The notes under the pieces: generated by a model
The model's database searches: none
Seen by the model: only the letters and a program-made list of their open reading frames with translations
What the model was told of the DNA's origin: nothing
Program-made: the position numbers and the translations under genes
Assembly (NCBI GenBank): GCA_017964325.1
Contig: JAGCSE010000030.1
Location: 1-20,841 of the forward strand
DNA length: 20,841 nt
Reading direction: 5' to 3'
Source of the DNA: Victivallales bacterium
Lineage (GTDB): Bacteria; Verrucomicrobiota; Lentisphaeria; Oligosphaerales; Oligosphaeraceae
Shown: in pieces, positions 1 through 7,884 of the stretch
How the letters are laid out: each line of letters starts with the position of its first letter
How positions within the stretch are numbered: the stretch's first letter is position 1

Positions 1-5
1 AGGCA

Positions 6-68
6 CTAGACGTTCTAGCGGTTCTAGAAGCTCTAGAAGTTCTAGAAGTTCTAGAGAATCTAGAATAG
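6..68. repeat. Short array of 9-base CTAG repeats (7 units)
   Basis: Seven consecutive 9-base units each begin with CTAG (at 6, 15, 24, 33, 42, 51 and 60). Typical units are CTAGCGGTT, CTAGAAGCT and CTAGAAGTT. They belong to the same family as the much larger array at 14048-14308 and may continue to the left of the window. The array lies upstream of yebC, with AT-rich sequence between them. Its function is unknown. It has no spacers and is not a CRISPR. Confidence 0.9.
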
Positions 69-218
69 CCTTTCAGAAAAATCCTGTAGTTTTTTTTGCC
101 AGATGATAGAAAAAACAAAAAACGTGTATTACATTAAGGAAAACAATAATCGAATAGCCGTTTAATGAGACAATTGGACGGTTAAAGTGTCAAAGAACGA
201 AGACAAAGGGAGCTGTGT

Positions 219-986
219 ATGTCAGGCCACAATAAATGGTCAACCATCAAGCACAAGAAAGGTGCAGCGGACGCGAAACGCGGCAAAGTGTTTTCGCGCG
301 TCAGTAAGGAAATCATCATGGCGGCGAAGGAAGGCGGTCCGGATCCGGATTTGAACGCACGTCTGCGTTCCGCCGTCGCGGCGGCCAAAGCCGCCAACAT
401 GCCGAACGACAACATCGAACGCGCCATCAAGAAAGGCGCGGGCGGCGGCGACGGAGTCGCCATGGAATCGTTGAGCTACGAAGGCTATGCGGCCGGTGGC
501 GTCGCGATCATCGTGAACTGCCTGTCGGACAACCGCAACCGTACGGCTGCGGACATCCGTTCTTTCTTCAACAAGTATAACTGCAACCTCGGCGCCAGTG
601 GTTCCGTGTCGTGGAAATTCCATCGCAAGGCGAAATTCGTTGTCGAAGGCGAAGCGGCCAACGAAGAAAAGCTGTTCGAGATTCTGCTTGACGGCGGCGT
701 GGATGTCGAAGACATCACCGTTGAGGACGACGTGGCGGAAATCATCGCCGCTCCCGAAGCTTTTGGCGACGTGTTCTCCGCTTTGGAAAAGGCCGGCATC
801 ACCGCGACGGAATCCAGCATCGCCTTGATTCCTGAAAACATGACGCCCGTCAATGACATCAACACGGCTCGTTCCGTCCAGAAATTCCTCGACGTTCTGG
901 AAGACTACGACGATGCACAGGAAGTCTATAACGACATGGAACTCAGTGATGAAGTCGCTGAACAGCTTGCCAATGAAGAAGATTGA
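219..986 (+). CDS. yebC: YebC/TACO1-family regulatory or translation factor
   Basis: A 255-residue cytoplasmic protein of normal family length (about 240-250). The N-terminus carries the hallmark MSGHNKWSTIKHKK, followed by a basic helical region with KEIIMAAKEGG and the conserved NMPNDNIERAIKKGAG at about residues 66-82. The rest matches the middle and C-terminal alpha/beta domains, and the tail is strongly acidic. Family members were described as DNA-binding transcription regulators; the mitochondrial homologue TACO1 and more recent bacterial work point to a role in translation. The start is supported by AAAGGGAG at 205-212, six bases before ATG. A terminator follows at once, so it is probably a single-gene unit. 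In many bacteria yebC sits beside ruvC; that gene is not downstream here. No confident promoter could be placed in the AT-rich stretch at 69-218. Confidence 0.96.
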   Translation: MSGHNKWSTIKHKKGAADAKRGKVFSRVSKEIIMAAKEGGPDPDLNARLRSAVAAAKAANMPNDNIERAIKKGAGGGDGVAMESLSYEGYAAGGVAIIVNCLSDNRNRTAADIRSFFNKYNCNLGASGSVSWKFHRKAKFVVEGEAANEEKLFEILLDGGVDVEDITVEDDVAEIIAAPEAFGDVFSALEKAGITATESSIALIPENMTPVNDINTARSVQKFLDVLEDYDDAQEVYNDMELSDEVAEQLANEED

Positions 987-1007
987 TTCATTGACGATTG
1001 CTTAAAC

Positions 1008-1045
1008 AAAAACGCAGACTGGTGAAGGCTGGTCTGCGTTTTTTT
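1008..1045 (+). terminator. Rho-independent terminator after yebC
   Basis: AACGCAGAC (1011-1019) pairs perfectly with GTCTGCGTT (1032-1040) across a 12-base loop and is followed by a T run to 1045. The A run before the left arm extends the stem and would let it work on both strands. It begins 22 bases after the yebC stop codon. Confidence 0.92.
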
Positions 1046-1082
1046 ATATGCAAGGCGTGATGGCGTTGCCATTGCGTGGTTT

Positions 1083-1138
1083 GACGTGAGACGTGAGACG
1101 TGAGCTGGAAGACGTGAGACGATAAGACGTAAGACGGT
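1083..1138. repeat. 7-base tandem repeats (GACGTGA type, 8 units)
   Basis: Eight consecutive 7-base units run from 1083. Three perfect GACGTGA units are followed by GCTGGAA, GACGTGA, GACGATA, AGACGTA and AGACGGT, so the period holds while the units drift. They lie between the yebC terminator and the NAD(P)HX repair gene. Another 7-base array with a different unit lies at 20521-20598. Resemblance to the short heptanucleotide repeats of cyanobacteria is by period only. Confidence 0.8.
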
Positions 1139-1173
1139 GCCGCTAAGGAAAGTTCTTTGCGTTTCCTTCTCTC

Positions 1174-1206
1174 ATCGTCTTATGTCTCCGCGCATTTCAC
1201 GTCTTA
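1174..1206. repeat. Inverted, diverged copy of the 7-base repeats
   Basis: Read on the minus strand, this stretch contains GACGTGA and TAAGACG units like those at 1083-1138. CGTCTTATGTCT (1176-1187) can pair with AGACGTAAGACG (1125-1136) with one G-U pair, so the leader of the next gene could form a 12-pair stem around a loop of about 39 bases. It ends about 25 bases before the next start codon. Confidence 0.5.
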
Positions 1207-1230
1207 AAAAGATTTTTAGGCTGAAAAAAC

Positions 1231-2781
1231 ATGAAAATCATAACAGTATCAGAAATGCGGCGGTTGGAAGCCGAAGCCATGAAACGACATGCGTCTGGCG
1301 AGGCTGGCGGCATTTCCGGCGCGGAGATGATGGAGCTTGCGGGAACGTATGCGGGTCTGCGTCTGATGCAATGGATCGACAAATGGCCAGATCGACATCG
1401 CCTTTCCATAACTATATTGGCTGGAAAGGGTAACAACGGCGGCGATGCCTGGGTGGCGGCTTCGTTTTTGCACAATTCATGCAAGATTCCCGTGACACTT
1501 TACAGCGTTTGCGGTCGTGACGAGCTGAAAGGCGATGCGGCATACCACGCCATGCGGCTTAGGAACGACGTGCCGATTGAAGAAGGCGTGACGGAACTGC
1601 CGCCTGAAGCCCTGACAGCGGGAACGATCATCGTCGATGGTCTGTTGGGAACTGGTGCAAAAGGTTCGCCACGAGGTGCTTATAAACGAATCATCGAGCA
1701 GGTCAATGATTCTGGTCTGCCTGTATTGGCATTGGATATTCCGTCTGGGCTTGATGCCGACACAGGGGAGGGGCCCGATGCGATGCGGGCGGATGTCACG
1801 GTGACGATGGGATTTCCGAAGCAGGGCTTGTTTTTGAAAGACGGCCCCGCCGTCTGCGGACGCTTGGAAATCGTCGGTATCGGGTTGCCGCCAGATTTGA
1901 TTGACGGTGCGGAAGCTGTCGGCGAGGCGTTTGGGCTGGAGGAGGCGAGACGGCTTGTAAGGCCGCGTCGTGGCGACAGTTACAAAGGGACGTATGGTCA
2001 TTTGCTGGTTCTTGGAGGCAGCGGCGGCTATGTCGGAGCTCCGATTTTGAGCGCGTTGGGTGGCGTTCGTGGTGGTGCAGGGCTTGTAACACTTTGTGTT
2101 CCAGGAGGATGTCTCGCGAATCCACCATTGGCGTCGTTGATTTTCCGTCGGATTGGAACGGCGGATGACCATTGTTTCAAGGTGTCGATGCTAAAAGAAC
2201 TCTATACCTTATTATATAATAGGACATCTGTGGCGTATGGTCCAGGCACGGGAGGCGATGTGGAACCGGAAGTGCTGTCATGTCTTTTGAAGACCAATCT
2301 GCCGCTGGTGATCGATGCCGACGGATTGCGTCTTTTGGCGCGGCATCCGGAAATGCTGCCACGGCAGGCTGGTGAAATCGTTCTGACACCGCATCTTGGT
2401 GAAATGAAATCACTTATGGAAGGATTTGGCGTGGAGGCGACGGGCGATGGCGTGGCGGATGCGAAGGCATTGTCGCTGAAGACAGGCTGTGTTGTCGTTT
2501 TGAAAGGACGTTTCACGGTCGTGGCATCTCCCGACGGGACGGAGACGTTGAATGTCAGCGGCGGTCCTGCGCTTTCGACGGCAGGTTCGGGCGATGTGCT
2601 GACGGGCGTGATTGCGGCGTTGGCCGGGCAGGGGATGTCGGCGGCGGATGCCGCCCGTCTCGGCGTGTATCTCCATGGACTGGCGGGGGATATGTGGAAT
2701 GGCGCGCAACGCGCCATGTCCGCCGACGATTTGGCGGATGCCGTCAGTGTTGCCTGGCGGGAAATATCTCCGATAAGTTGA
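1231..2781 (+). CDS. nnr: Bifunctional NAD(P)HX epimerase / ADP-dependent NAD(P)HX dehydratase
   Basis: A 516-residue fusion of the two NAD(P)HX repair activities, the usual bacterial YjeF arrangement. The N-terminal YjeF_N epimerase domain (about 1-220) shows AGKGNNGGDAW at 64-74 and DIPSGLDADTG at 169-179. The C-terminal carbohydrate-kinase-like dehydratase domain (about 240-510) shows KGTYGHLLVLGGS at 252-264, DADG at 362-365, LTPHLGEM at 385-392 and the active-site STAGSGDVLTG at 449-459 with catalytic Asp455. Together they return the damaged hydrated cofactors to NADH and NADPH in the cytoplasm. AGG at 1218-1220 is only a fair ribosome site. The gene is isolated from yebC by the terminator and the 7-base repeats, and no terminator is obvious after it. 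It is also called yjeF or nnrD in other genomes. Confidence 0.95.
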   Translation: MKIITVSEMRRLEAEAMKRHASGEAGGISGAEMMELAGTYAGLRLMQWIDKWPDRHRLSITILAGKGNNGGDAWVAASFLHNSCKIPVTLYSVCGRDELKGDAAYHAMRLRNDVPIEEGVTELPPEALTAGTIIVDGLLGTGAKGSPRGAYKRIIEQVNDSGLPVLALDIPSGLDADTGEGPDAMRADVTVTMGFPKQGLFLKDGPAVCGRLEIVGIGLPPDLIDGAEAVGEAFGLEEARRLVRPRRGDSYKGTYGHLLVLGGSGGYVGAPILSALGGVRGGAGLVTLCVPGGCLANPPLASLIFRRIGTADDHCFKVSMLKELYTLLYNRTSVAYGPGTGGDVEPEVLSCLLKTNLPLVIDADGLRLLARHPEMLPRQAGEIVLTPHLGEMKSLMEGFGVEATGDGVADAKALSLKTGCVVVLKGRFTVVASPDGTETLNVSGGPALSTAGSGDVLTGVIAALAGQGMSAADAARLGVYLHGLAGDMWNGAQRAMSADDLADAVSVAWREISPIS

Positions 2782-2803
2782 AATAAATAGAAGCTGAAAA
2801 ATA

Positions 2804-2848
2804 TTAGATTATCTAGGCTTGCTAGGATTTCGAGAGCCGTTAGATTTG
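2804..2848. repeat. Degenerate 9-base CTAG-type repeat (5 units)
   Basis: Five successive 9-base units can be aligned: TTAGATTAT, CTAGGCTTG, CTAGGATTT, CGAGAGCCG and TTAGATTTG. The period and the leading (C/T)TAG match the arrays at 6-68 and 14048-14308, but the units have decayed. It is probably a relic of the same family. The call rests on a short match and could be coincidence. Confidence 0.45.
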
Positions 2849-2906
2849 CCAAAACAGAAAAAAATCACAATAACCGTCAGATTTCACGCTTTTCCTTCGA
2901 TGATTG

Positions 2907-2936
2907 TTTGATTTTTTTAGAAAACAGTGCTAAAAT
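2907..2936 (+). promoter_or_regulatory. Possible sigma-70-type promoter with extended -10
   Basis: TTTGAT (2907-2912), an 18-base spacer and TAAAAT (2931-2936), with TG placed as an extended -10 (2928-2929). The predicted start of transcription is near 2943, giving a leader of about 55 bases before the 753-residue protein. The surroundings are very AT-rich, which raises the chance of a false match. Confidence 0.35.
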
Positions 2937-2997
2937 TAAAGAATGACTAAAGTTTGGATTAAAATTTCGATTAAAATAGAAATAGTAAGGTTAAGGC

Positions 2998-5259
2998 ATG
3001 ATATCTGAAGAACATAAATGGGTTGCGTTGTCTTGGCTCTGCATTTTCACGGTGCTGATGTTTGGCGAAGTCGCTGTAGGGCAGGATTTTGATGAAAGTC
3101 TGCTGAAGGCTATAGGCCGCACGACGGAGGTGTCTGGGGACAGCGGCGTGAAATCCGCCGCGCCCCAATACAATCCATACGAGCCGTATCGGACGGGCGG
3201 CGGCCATCTCATCGAAATCGGTAGCTACCGTATTGACAACATCTGGCAGGGAAAAGAGCGCAAAAAGGGCATTTTCGTTGCGGATGATTGGCGGCATTTT
3301 ATGCACGGCGTGAAGGATGCGGCGGCTTATCCGCTTGCGTGGGAACAGTTTGTCGATGAAAAGCAAGCGAAATTCCTCGACAAGGGGACGACGTTGGAAA
3401 CGGAAGTCAAATTCTCCAACGTGCCACCGATCAGGCTGAAAGGCGGTGAATCGCTGATTCCATCGAAACCATTGTTGGATTTGGAGAAGCTTGCACAGTT
3501 CCGTGGTGCGTCGCTGCGGTTCTTCATCTGGATCAAAGGCGAAGGCACTGGCAAGGGGGTCGCACTATGGGACGGCGCGCCTTCGGTGACGTTCTATCTG
3601 AAAGACAGTCAAGGCACATTGGTGGAGACGTATCCAGGATTGTTCAATACACGCGGCTCCTTCCCGTGGTTCTGCTATTATGTGGACGTAAAGATTCCGT
3701 ATGGCCTGTCAACGGGCAGTGCGGCGGCGACGACCACGACTGCGGAAGCTTCTAACGAAGGCACTGACAACAGCTTGGCATCTTGGGCGCAATTGATTGG
3801 CTTCAATACGATGGAAGATGACAATGCCATCGTCACGGATGAAGTGAAACTGCCCGCCGCTGGCGGCCTTTATGTGGAATTGGAAAATCCTGTTTCTGGA
3901 ACTGCTTGGTTCTCAACGATTTCCTTTGGACAATACGCCAATGGCAAACTGCCGCCGCGCGAAATGCTGGCGGATCCCACGACGGGTAGTCTCGCACCGA
4001 ATCCCGACTACGATGAATTGCCCATGCACATTTATTTCGGTCTTGCCAATCTCCGCAAATGGAATTTCCTCAAGGGCAACAACTCTTTCGGCGATTTGAC
4101 AAAAGTTGAAGGGCTGAAGGCGTTTCTCGCCCGGGCGGAGAAGGATTGGAGCTATATGCTGCATGCCGTCCCGTATTTGGTGTCAATGTACAATGTCGGC
4201 ATCCAGCAGGAACAGGCTTCTGAATTTGAGAAAGGATGGCTTGAGATGTTGGGGGCATGGCTGGAGTCGATGCGCGATGAAAGCACAGGGCTTTGGAAGC
4301 TCAACGGCCGCAGCAGCTTGGAGCTGACGGAGGCCGTTATGGGTAACTGCTATTCACCTGTAGACATGGCGCGGTCTGATGAAGTCAGCAACCAGACCGA
4401 ATGGCTGAGCATCGGCGGCAAGACCGTGACGGACGCCGCGAAGATGGTGGACGCGATTCTCGCTGTCCAGGAACGTGATCCCAGGAATCCCGACATATTG
4501 GCTGGTTGGACGCGTTACGCATTCCAGCCCAATGCTTTGAAGAAAAGCGATCCTGTCAAGCGGGCGTTTGAGCTTTGCAGCACCAACGCCGCCGTCTCCA
4601 TTTTGAACCAGTGCCTTCCGCAGGTCAATGACGCGATGAAGCGTCAGATTCGCGATTCCGTGAAAGCCGCTTGGGATTATGGGATGAGGACGGTGTTCCG
4701 CAATGACGGCAAATGGTATCAGAGCGATGCCATCCAGCAGTTGGACGGTCCCGCCTTCGCATTGGATTTCCTCGACGGCACGCAATGGCTTGAATCGCGT
4801 TTCGTCAGTGCCATGGCGGCACCGAAACTGAAAGTGGATTTTGGTTCGAACGACAGTGTCAAGGTGACATGGCTGGAACCGGCGGACAACGCGGTTTCCG
4901 TTCGCATCTATGCCTTGCCGAAGGATGCGGAAGGGACGGAACTGCCTGTCAAGCAGTTGGCAGGCGTCATCCAGAAGACTTCGAAGGGGCTGAAGGGCAT
5001 GGACCCGCTTCTAGCTGCGAAACAGATTTGCGATGCAGGAAAGGACGCATGGGGCATCACGCCGGAAATGGCTGGTGCGGACTACATTGCAAAGAAAATG
5101 AGTGATTTGGCTCCGAGGCTGAAAGTCTCGAAGGGGCTGGATTTGCAGGTAACAAAACCTATGGATTTGGCGGATGTCTCCTGGTGGGCGGTCGCCGTCA
5201 GCCCGTACGGTGAGATGTCGAAGCCAGTCCAGCTGGCGGAGAAGACTGATGAGAATTGA
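2998..5259 (+). CDS. Exported protein of unknown function, multidomain (possible glycan-related fold)
   Basis: I do not recognise the family. The 753-residue protein starts with a charged stretch and a hydrophobic segment (about residues 8-27, ending near VAVGQ) that fits a Sec signal peptide, so the mature protein is probably periplasmic or secreted. Three regions can be drawn: a beta-rich part at about 165-312, ending in LYVELENPVSGTAWFSTISF and resembling a jelly-roll; an alpha-helical part rich in Trp and Tyr at about 340-610 (for example DESTGLWKLNG), possibly an alpha/alpha toroid; and a beta-rich C-terminal part (about 640-745) that recalls fibronectin type III. Such a layout occurs in secreted polysaccharide-active proteins, but no catalytic motif can be named. 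TAAGG at 2986-2990 lies seven bases before ATG. It precedes the pseudopilin cluster in the same direction and could be its cargo (inference). Confidence 0.8.
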   Translation: MISEEHKWVALSWLCIFTVLMFGEVAVGQDFDESLLKAIGRTTEVSGDSGVKSAAPQYNPYEPYRTGGGHLIEIGSYRIDNIWQGKERKKGIFVADDWRHFMHGVKDAAAYPLAWEQFVDEKQAKFLDKGTTLETEVKFSNVPPIRLKGGESLIPSKPLLDLEKLAQFRGASLRFFIWIKGEGTGKGVALWDGAPSVTFYLKDSQGTLVETYPGLFNTRGSFPWFCYYVDVKIPYGLSTGSAAATTTTAEASNEGTDNSLASWAQLIGFNTMEDDNAIVTDEVKLPAAGGLYVELENPVSGTAWFSTISFGQYANGKLPPREMLADPTTGSLAPNPDYDELPMHIYFGLANLRKWNFLKGNNSFGDLTKVEGLKAFLARAEKDWSYMLHAVPYLVSMYNVGIQQEQASEFEKGWLEMLGAWLESMRDESTGLWKLNGRSSLELTEAVMGNCYSPVDMARSDEVSNQTEWLSIGGKTVTDAAKMVDAILAVQERDPRNPDILAGWTRYAFQPNALKKSDPVKRAFELCSTNAAVSILNQCLPQVNDAMKRQIRDSVKAAWDYGMRTVFRNDGKWYQSDAIQQLDGPAFALDFLDGTQWLESRFVSAMAAPKLKVDFGSNDSVKVTWLEPADNAVSVRIYALPKDAEGTELPVKQLAGVIQKTSKGLKGMDPLLAAKQICDAGKDAWGITPEMAGADYIAKKMSDLAPRLKVSKGLDLQVTKPMDLADVSWWAVAVSPYGEMSKPVQLAEKTDEN

Positions 5260-5286
5260 TTTTTTCCTTGAAAAAAACAAATTCTC
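5251..5286. other. Hairpin at the end of the 753-residue protein gene
   Basis: GAGAATT (5251-5257) pairs with AATTCTC (5280-5286), with an inner stem TTTTTTC/GAAAAAA and a three-base loop. The left arm overlaps the stop codon. No T run follows on the plus strand; A residues follow, which are T on the minus strand. It may slow or end transcription but is not a standard terminator. Confidence 0.5.
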
Positions 5287-5293
5287 AAAAAAG

Positions 5294-5319
5294 TGAATGG
5301 AAGGGAAAAAGTCCATTCA
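5294..5319. promoter_or_regulatory. Perfect dyad upstream of the sigma-54 promoter (possible activator site)
   Basis: TGAATGGA (5294-5301) and TCCATTCA (5312-5319) form a perfect 8-base inverted repeat around a 10-base centre. The centre is about 77 bases before the predicted start from the sigma-54 promoter, a usual distance for a dimeric enhancer-binding activator. No T run follows, so it is a poor terminator. Binding by an activator is inference. Confidence 0.45.
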
Positions 5320-5356
5320 TTGAAAGTGGTTGAAAAGAGGATTAGACTTGAAATTT

Positions 5357-5374
5357 TTGGCATGATTTTTGCTT
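5357..5374 (+). promoter_or_regulatory. Sigma-54 (RpoN) type -24/-12 promoter for the pseudopilin cluster
   Basis: The sequence TTGGCATGATTTTTGCTT matches the -24/-12 consensus TGGCAYG-N4-TTGCW. The GG (5359-5360) and GC (5371-5372) have the required 12-base register, and the only departure is T instead of the more usual C after TGGCA. Transcription would start near 5384, leaving a leader of about 54 bases before the first pseudopilin gene. Sigma-54 promoters need an ATP-dependent activator, and a perfect dyad lies upstream at 5294-5319. No other site with correct spacing was seen in the intergenic regions. Confidence 0.7.
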
Positions 5375-5437
5375 AATATACAATAGATTAAACGCTCTTA
5401 CAAAGCGGATGGAACCACCGAAACAAGGGGTTATAGG

Positions 5438-6232
5438 ATGCGCAAGGTATCTGGATTCACATTAGTCGAACTGCTGGTCGTCATCGCGATCAAGATCATC
5501 ATCATGGGCTTTTCCGTCCCGTTGTTTTCGAAATTGTCCTTCGGAAACGCCGTTGACGGCGCTTCCCGCATGATTTCGAGCCAGCTCTCGCTGGCCCGCG
5601 CGGAAGCCGTCGCGAAACGCCAGTATATCGCCATCATCATGCCGGGCAAGGATTTCAAGCAACCGTCCGACGGCGAGACGACGGACGAATACAAATTCCG
5701 TTCATTCCGTGCGGCGATTGTGGAAGACGATGATGATGGCGATGACAATACCTATAATTTCAAGGAGTGGTTTCCTGGAACGGAATGGGGATTCCTTCCG
5801 AAGGGCTCTGTCATTGCGGAAGTCGATGGGGATGCGGAATCCAAGACGGAAGCAGAAGGCGTTGAATGCAAGATTGAATACGATATGGATGGCGAAGTCA
5901 AGAAGCGCAATTTGTATGAGGGATGGCTTGGCTCGGACAATAAGTTGGGTCAGGACGGAACTTATACGAGAGTCAGCGACAATGGCTCAGCCAAAATGGT
6001 CGATGAATCAGGTACGGACAATTCAGATGTTCGTGCTGTGGTTTTCAAGCCGAACGGACGTGTTTCGGGCGGTACGAAATATGTGACTATTGTGGAAGGT
6101 GTTGTAAGCGAGAGCGGAAGTGATTACCGTTTGGCAAATGGCAACATACGCAATATGCGTTTGATGAAGGTCGCACGTTTGACGGGAAAAGTGACATATG
6201 TCGAGCCTGAATATGACGTTTCGGGAGAGTAG
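5438..6232 (+). CDS. GspH-like type II secretion minor pseudopilin
   Basis: A 264-residue protein with a classic type III prepilin leader: MRKVSG, cleavage after Gly6, then [12 protein letters not shown] with Glu at +5 and a hydrophobic helix to about residue 30. The region after it (SRMISSQLSLARAEAVAKRQ) matches the GspH/FimT pattern, a helix leading into a beta-rich globular domain. GspH is about 150-200 residues in proteobacteria; this one is longer, with an acidic run of Asp at about 94-101. It is first in the order H-I-J-K and directly behind the sigma-54 promoter. AAGGGG at 5425-5430 lies seven bases before ATG. In type II systems H joins the I-J-K tip complex to the pseudopilus. The helix has a charged Lys (IAIKIII) where most relatives are fully hydrophobic. 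Confidence 0.88.
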   Translation: MRKVSGFTLVELLVVIAIKIIIMGFSVPLFSKLSFGNAVDGASRMISSQLSLARAEAVAKRQYIAIIMPGKDFKQPSDGETTDEYKFRSFRAAIVEDDDDGDDNTYNFKEWFPGTEWGFLPKGSVIAEVDGDAESKTEAEGVECKIEYDMDGEVKKRNLYEGWLGSDNKLGQDGTYTRVSDNGSAKMVDESGTDNSDVRAVVFKPNGRVSGGTKYVTIVEGVVSESGSDYRLANGNIRNMRLMKVARLTGKVTYVEPEYDVSGE

Positions 6233-6282
6233 TTTGACTGAATGGCAACGCGAGTGGAACTTTGCAGATATTGGAGAATAAG

Positions 6283-6987
6283 ATGAACGTAAGTCGTCGA
6301 TACAATCTAGTTGAAGTGATTCTGGCGCTGGGCGTTGTGGCCATTGGTGTCGTGAGCATCATGGCGCTGTTCCCGATTGGTGCGAACGCGTCGCGTGATG
6401 CGTCCATGGAGACTTATGCGGCGAATGTGTCGGACGAAATGCTCCAATTTGTGAAGTATCGTCTGAAATTAGTTGAAGATAAAGATAATGAACAAGACAA
6501 CATCGATAAGCGCTGGGAAGATTTAGTCGGTAAAACAAGCACTACAGGGGCGATTACGGAAGATAAGCCAACGAAAACGAAGCTGGATGTCGAAGTCGCC
6601 AAATTGGATGATACCGGTGTCTGGAAGACGCCAGACATAGATATTTTCGGTGATATTTTTGAAAGCACCCATACGATTTATCAGCATGATACGGACAAAC
6701 AGGTGTTCCAGTTGCTGAGCCATCGGAATTCCGATGATGTGAAGTTGGGCGATACCGATTCGGATCCGAAAAAGGATTTTGCGACGAACGTTGATTTTCG
6801 GGCCATCGCCTATATCTGGAAAGAGCAGATCATCATAGACCAGACGCAGGCGAGCGATTCAAAAGTTTCTTATGAGTCAGGTGCGCGGATCATCATCCGT
6901 GTGACTTGGCCGGCGGAATTGCCATACGACGCCCGCCAGAAGGCGGACTATGTGTTGGAAATCTTCAAACCCATTATTCAAGAATAA
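6283..6987 (+). CDS. GspI/PilV-like minor pseudopilin with atypical cleavage site
   Basis: A 234-residue protein that begins MNVSRRYNLVEV and continues with a hydrophobic helix to about residue 31. I chose ATG 6283 over the upstream TTG (6262) because GGAG at 6273-6276 sits six bases before it. It holds the GspI position between GspH-like and GspJ-like genes. The usual Gly before the cut is Arg6 and the usual Phe is Tyr7, although Glu at +5 is kept. The rest is acidic and soluble, with a C-terminal ARIIIRVTWPAEL stretch like the last strands of PilV/GspI proteins. It likely forms the core of the tip complex with J and K. Whether it is cleaved cannot be read from the sequence. Confidence 0.82.
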   Translation: MNVSRRYNLVEVILALGVVAIGVVSIMALFPIGANASRDASMETYAANVSDEMLQFVKYRLKLVEDKDNEQDNIDKRWEDLVGKTSTTGAITEDKPTKTKLDVEVAKLDDTGVWKTPDIDIFGDIFESTHTIYQHDTDKQVFQLLSHRNSDDVKLGDTDSDPKKDFATNVDFRAIAYIWKEQIIIDQTQASDSKVSYESGARIIIRVTWPAELPYDARQKADYVLEIFKPIIQE

Positions 6988-6999
6988 GGAGGCGACTAA

Positions 7000-7797
7000 A
7001 TGAAGCAGTTGGTCGTCAAACGTCATCGGGCATTCACCTTGGTTGAAATCATGGTCACCATGGCCATCTTGGTGGTCATGATGGGCTTCTTGTTCCAGTT
7101 TGTCCTTGGTGCGCAGAGAATCTGGTCAGCGACAGCGAAGGACACGGAGATGTTCGAACAAGCCCAGATCATCTTCAACGTGATGGAATCGGATTTGAAG
7201 AACATGATCTGCGAAGTGCCCGATGAAAATCCAGACGGCGGCATGCAGGTTTATCTGGATACGGAAGACGCTGGCGATGGTGATGACGGCTATCGCCTCG
7301 TCAAAATGTGCTTTATGACGTCGTATGCATCTGAAGCGGAAGAGAAAAATGACAATTCTGAAATAGATAACAACTTGACAAAACGTACAGGTGTCTATCC
7401 CGTTTGTTATCAGCTTGTTTCAATTCCCGGAAGCGACAATCCGCCGTTCAGGCTGTATCGTTACAACTTCGATAGGATCGTCAAGAAAAATGGCACTTCG
7501 GGAACCGAGCTCAATCCATTTTTCGCATATGCTGCTGATTCCTCTTCATTTGGCGATGATTTGAAGGATTACCAGAAGGGCGCTCTTTTGGGAGATGAAA
7601 AGGATGAGCTCCGTGAGTTAATTAGCGAGGAGATTGAGACGCTGAAAGTACAGGTGTTTCCAAAGAAAATGGATGGTAACCTGTTGACCAAGAAGCCGAT
7701 ATCCGTGAAGTTGACGGTGAAATTACGCCAGAAGGAGCAGAACAGCCAGAAGACGCCGGAGATGCGGACATTCACTAAAATAGTGTTTGTTGAATGA
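7000..7797 (+). CDS. GspJ/PilW-like minor pseudopilin
   Basis: A 265-residue protein with leader MKQLVVKRHRA, then FTLVEIMVTMAILVVMMGF, so cleavage would follow Ala11 with Glu at +5. The region around residues 38-70 (RIWSATAKDTEMFEQAQIIFNVMESDLKN) and the C-terminal SVKLTVKLRQKE with a final TKIVFVE fit the GspJ/PilW pattern. A perfect AAGGAGG (6986-6992) overlaps the stop codon of the preceding gene and lies seven bases before ATG, so the two are translationally close. J binds I and K in the calcium-containing tip complex of type II systems. Many Asp/Glu residues match the acidic style of the cluster. Confidence 0.87.
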   Translation: MKQLVVKRHRAFTLVEIMVTMAILVVMMGFLFQFVLGAQRIWSATAKDTEMFEQAQIIFNVMESDLKNMICEVPDENPDGGMQVYLDTEDAGDGDDGYRLVKMCFMTSYASEAEEKNDNSEIDNNLTKRTGVYPVCYQLVSIPGSDNPPFRLYRYNFDRIVKKNGTSGTELNPFFAYAADSSSFGDDLKDYQKGALLGDEKDELRELISEEIETLKVQVFPKKMDGNLLTKKPISVKLTVKLRQKEQNSQKTPEMRTFTKIVFVE

Positions 7798-7884
7798 TGG
7801 CCTATGGAAAGGCCCGTTGCATAGATAGCATATATGGATAGCAGAATCGCGAACAAGGCGAAGACAATAATCATCGAGGAACGC

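Noticed and set aside
69..218. A promoter for yebC
   Set aside because: Several weak -35 and -10 like boxes exist in the AT-rich sequence, but none has acceptable spacing.
2998..5259. Naming the 753-residue protein a polysaccharide lyase or glycoside hydrolase
   Set aside because: The domain layout is suggestive, but no catalytic motif could be identified, so a function would be a guess.
6262..6282. TTG start for the GspI-like gene
   Set aside because: ATG 6283 has a well-placed GGAG and gives the short basic leader expected of pseudopilins.
7806..7820. Second sigma-54-like site before the GspK-like gene
   Set aside because: GG and GC are 13 bases apart instead of 12 and the flanking bases do not fit the consensus.
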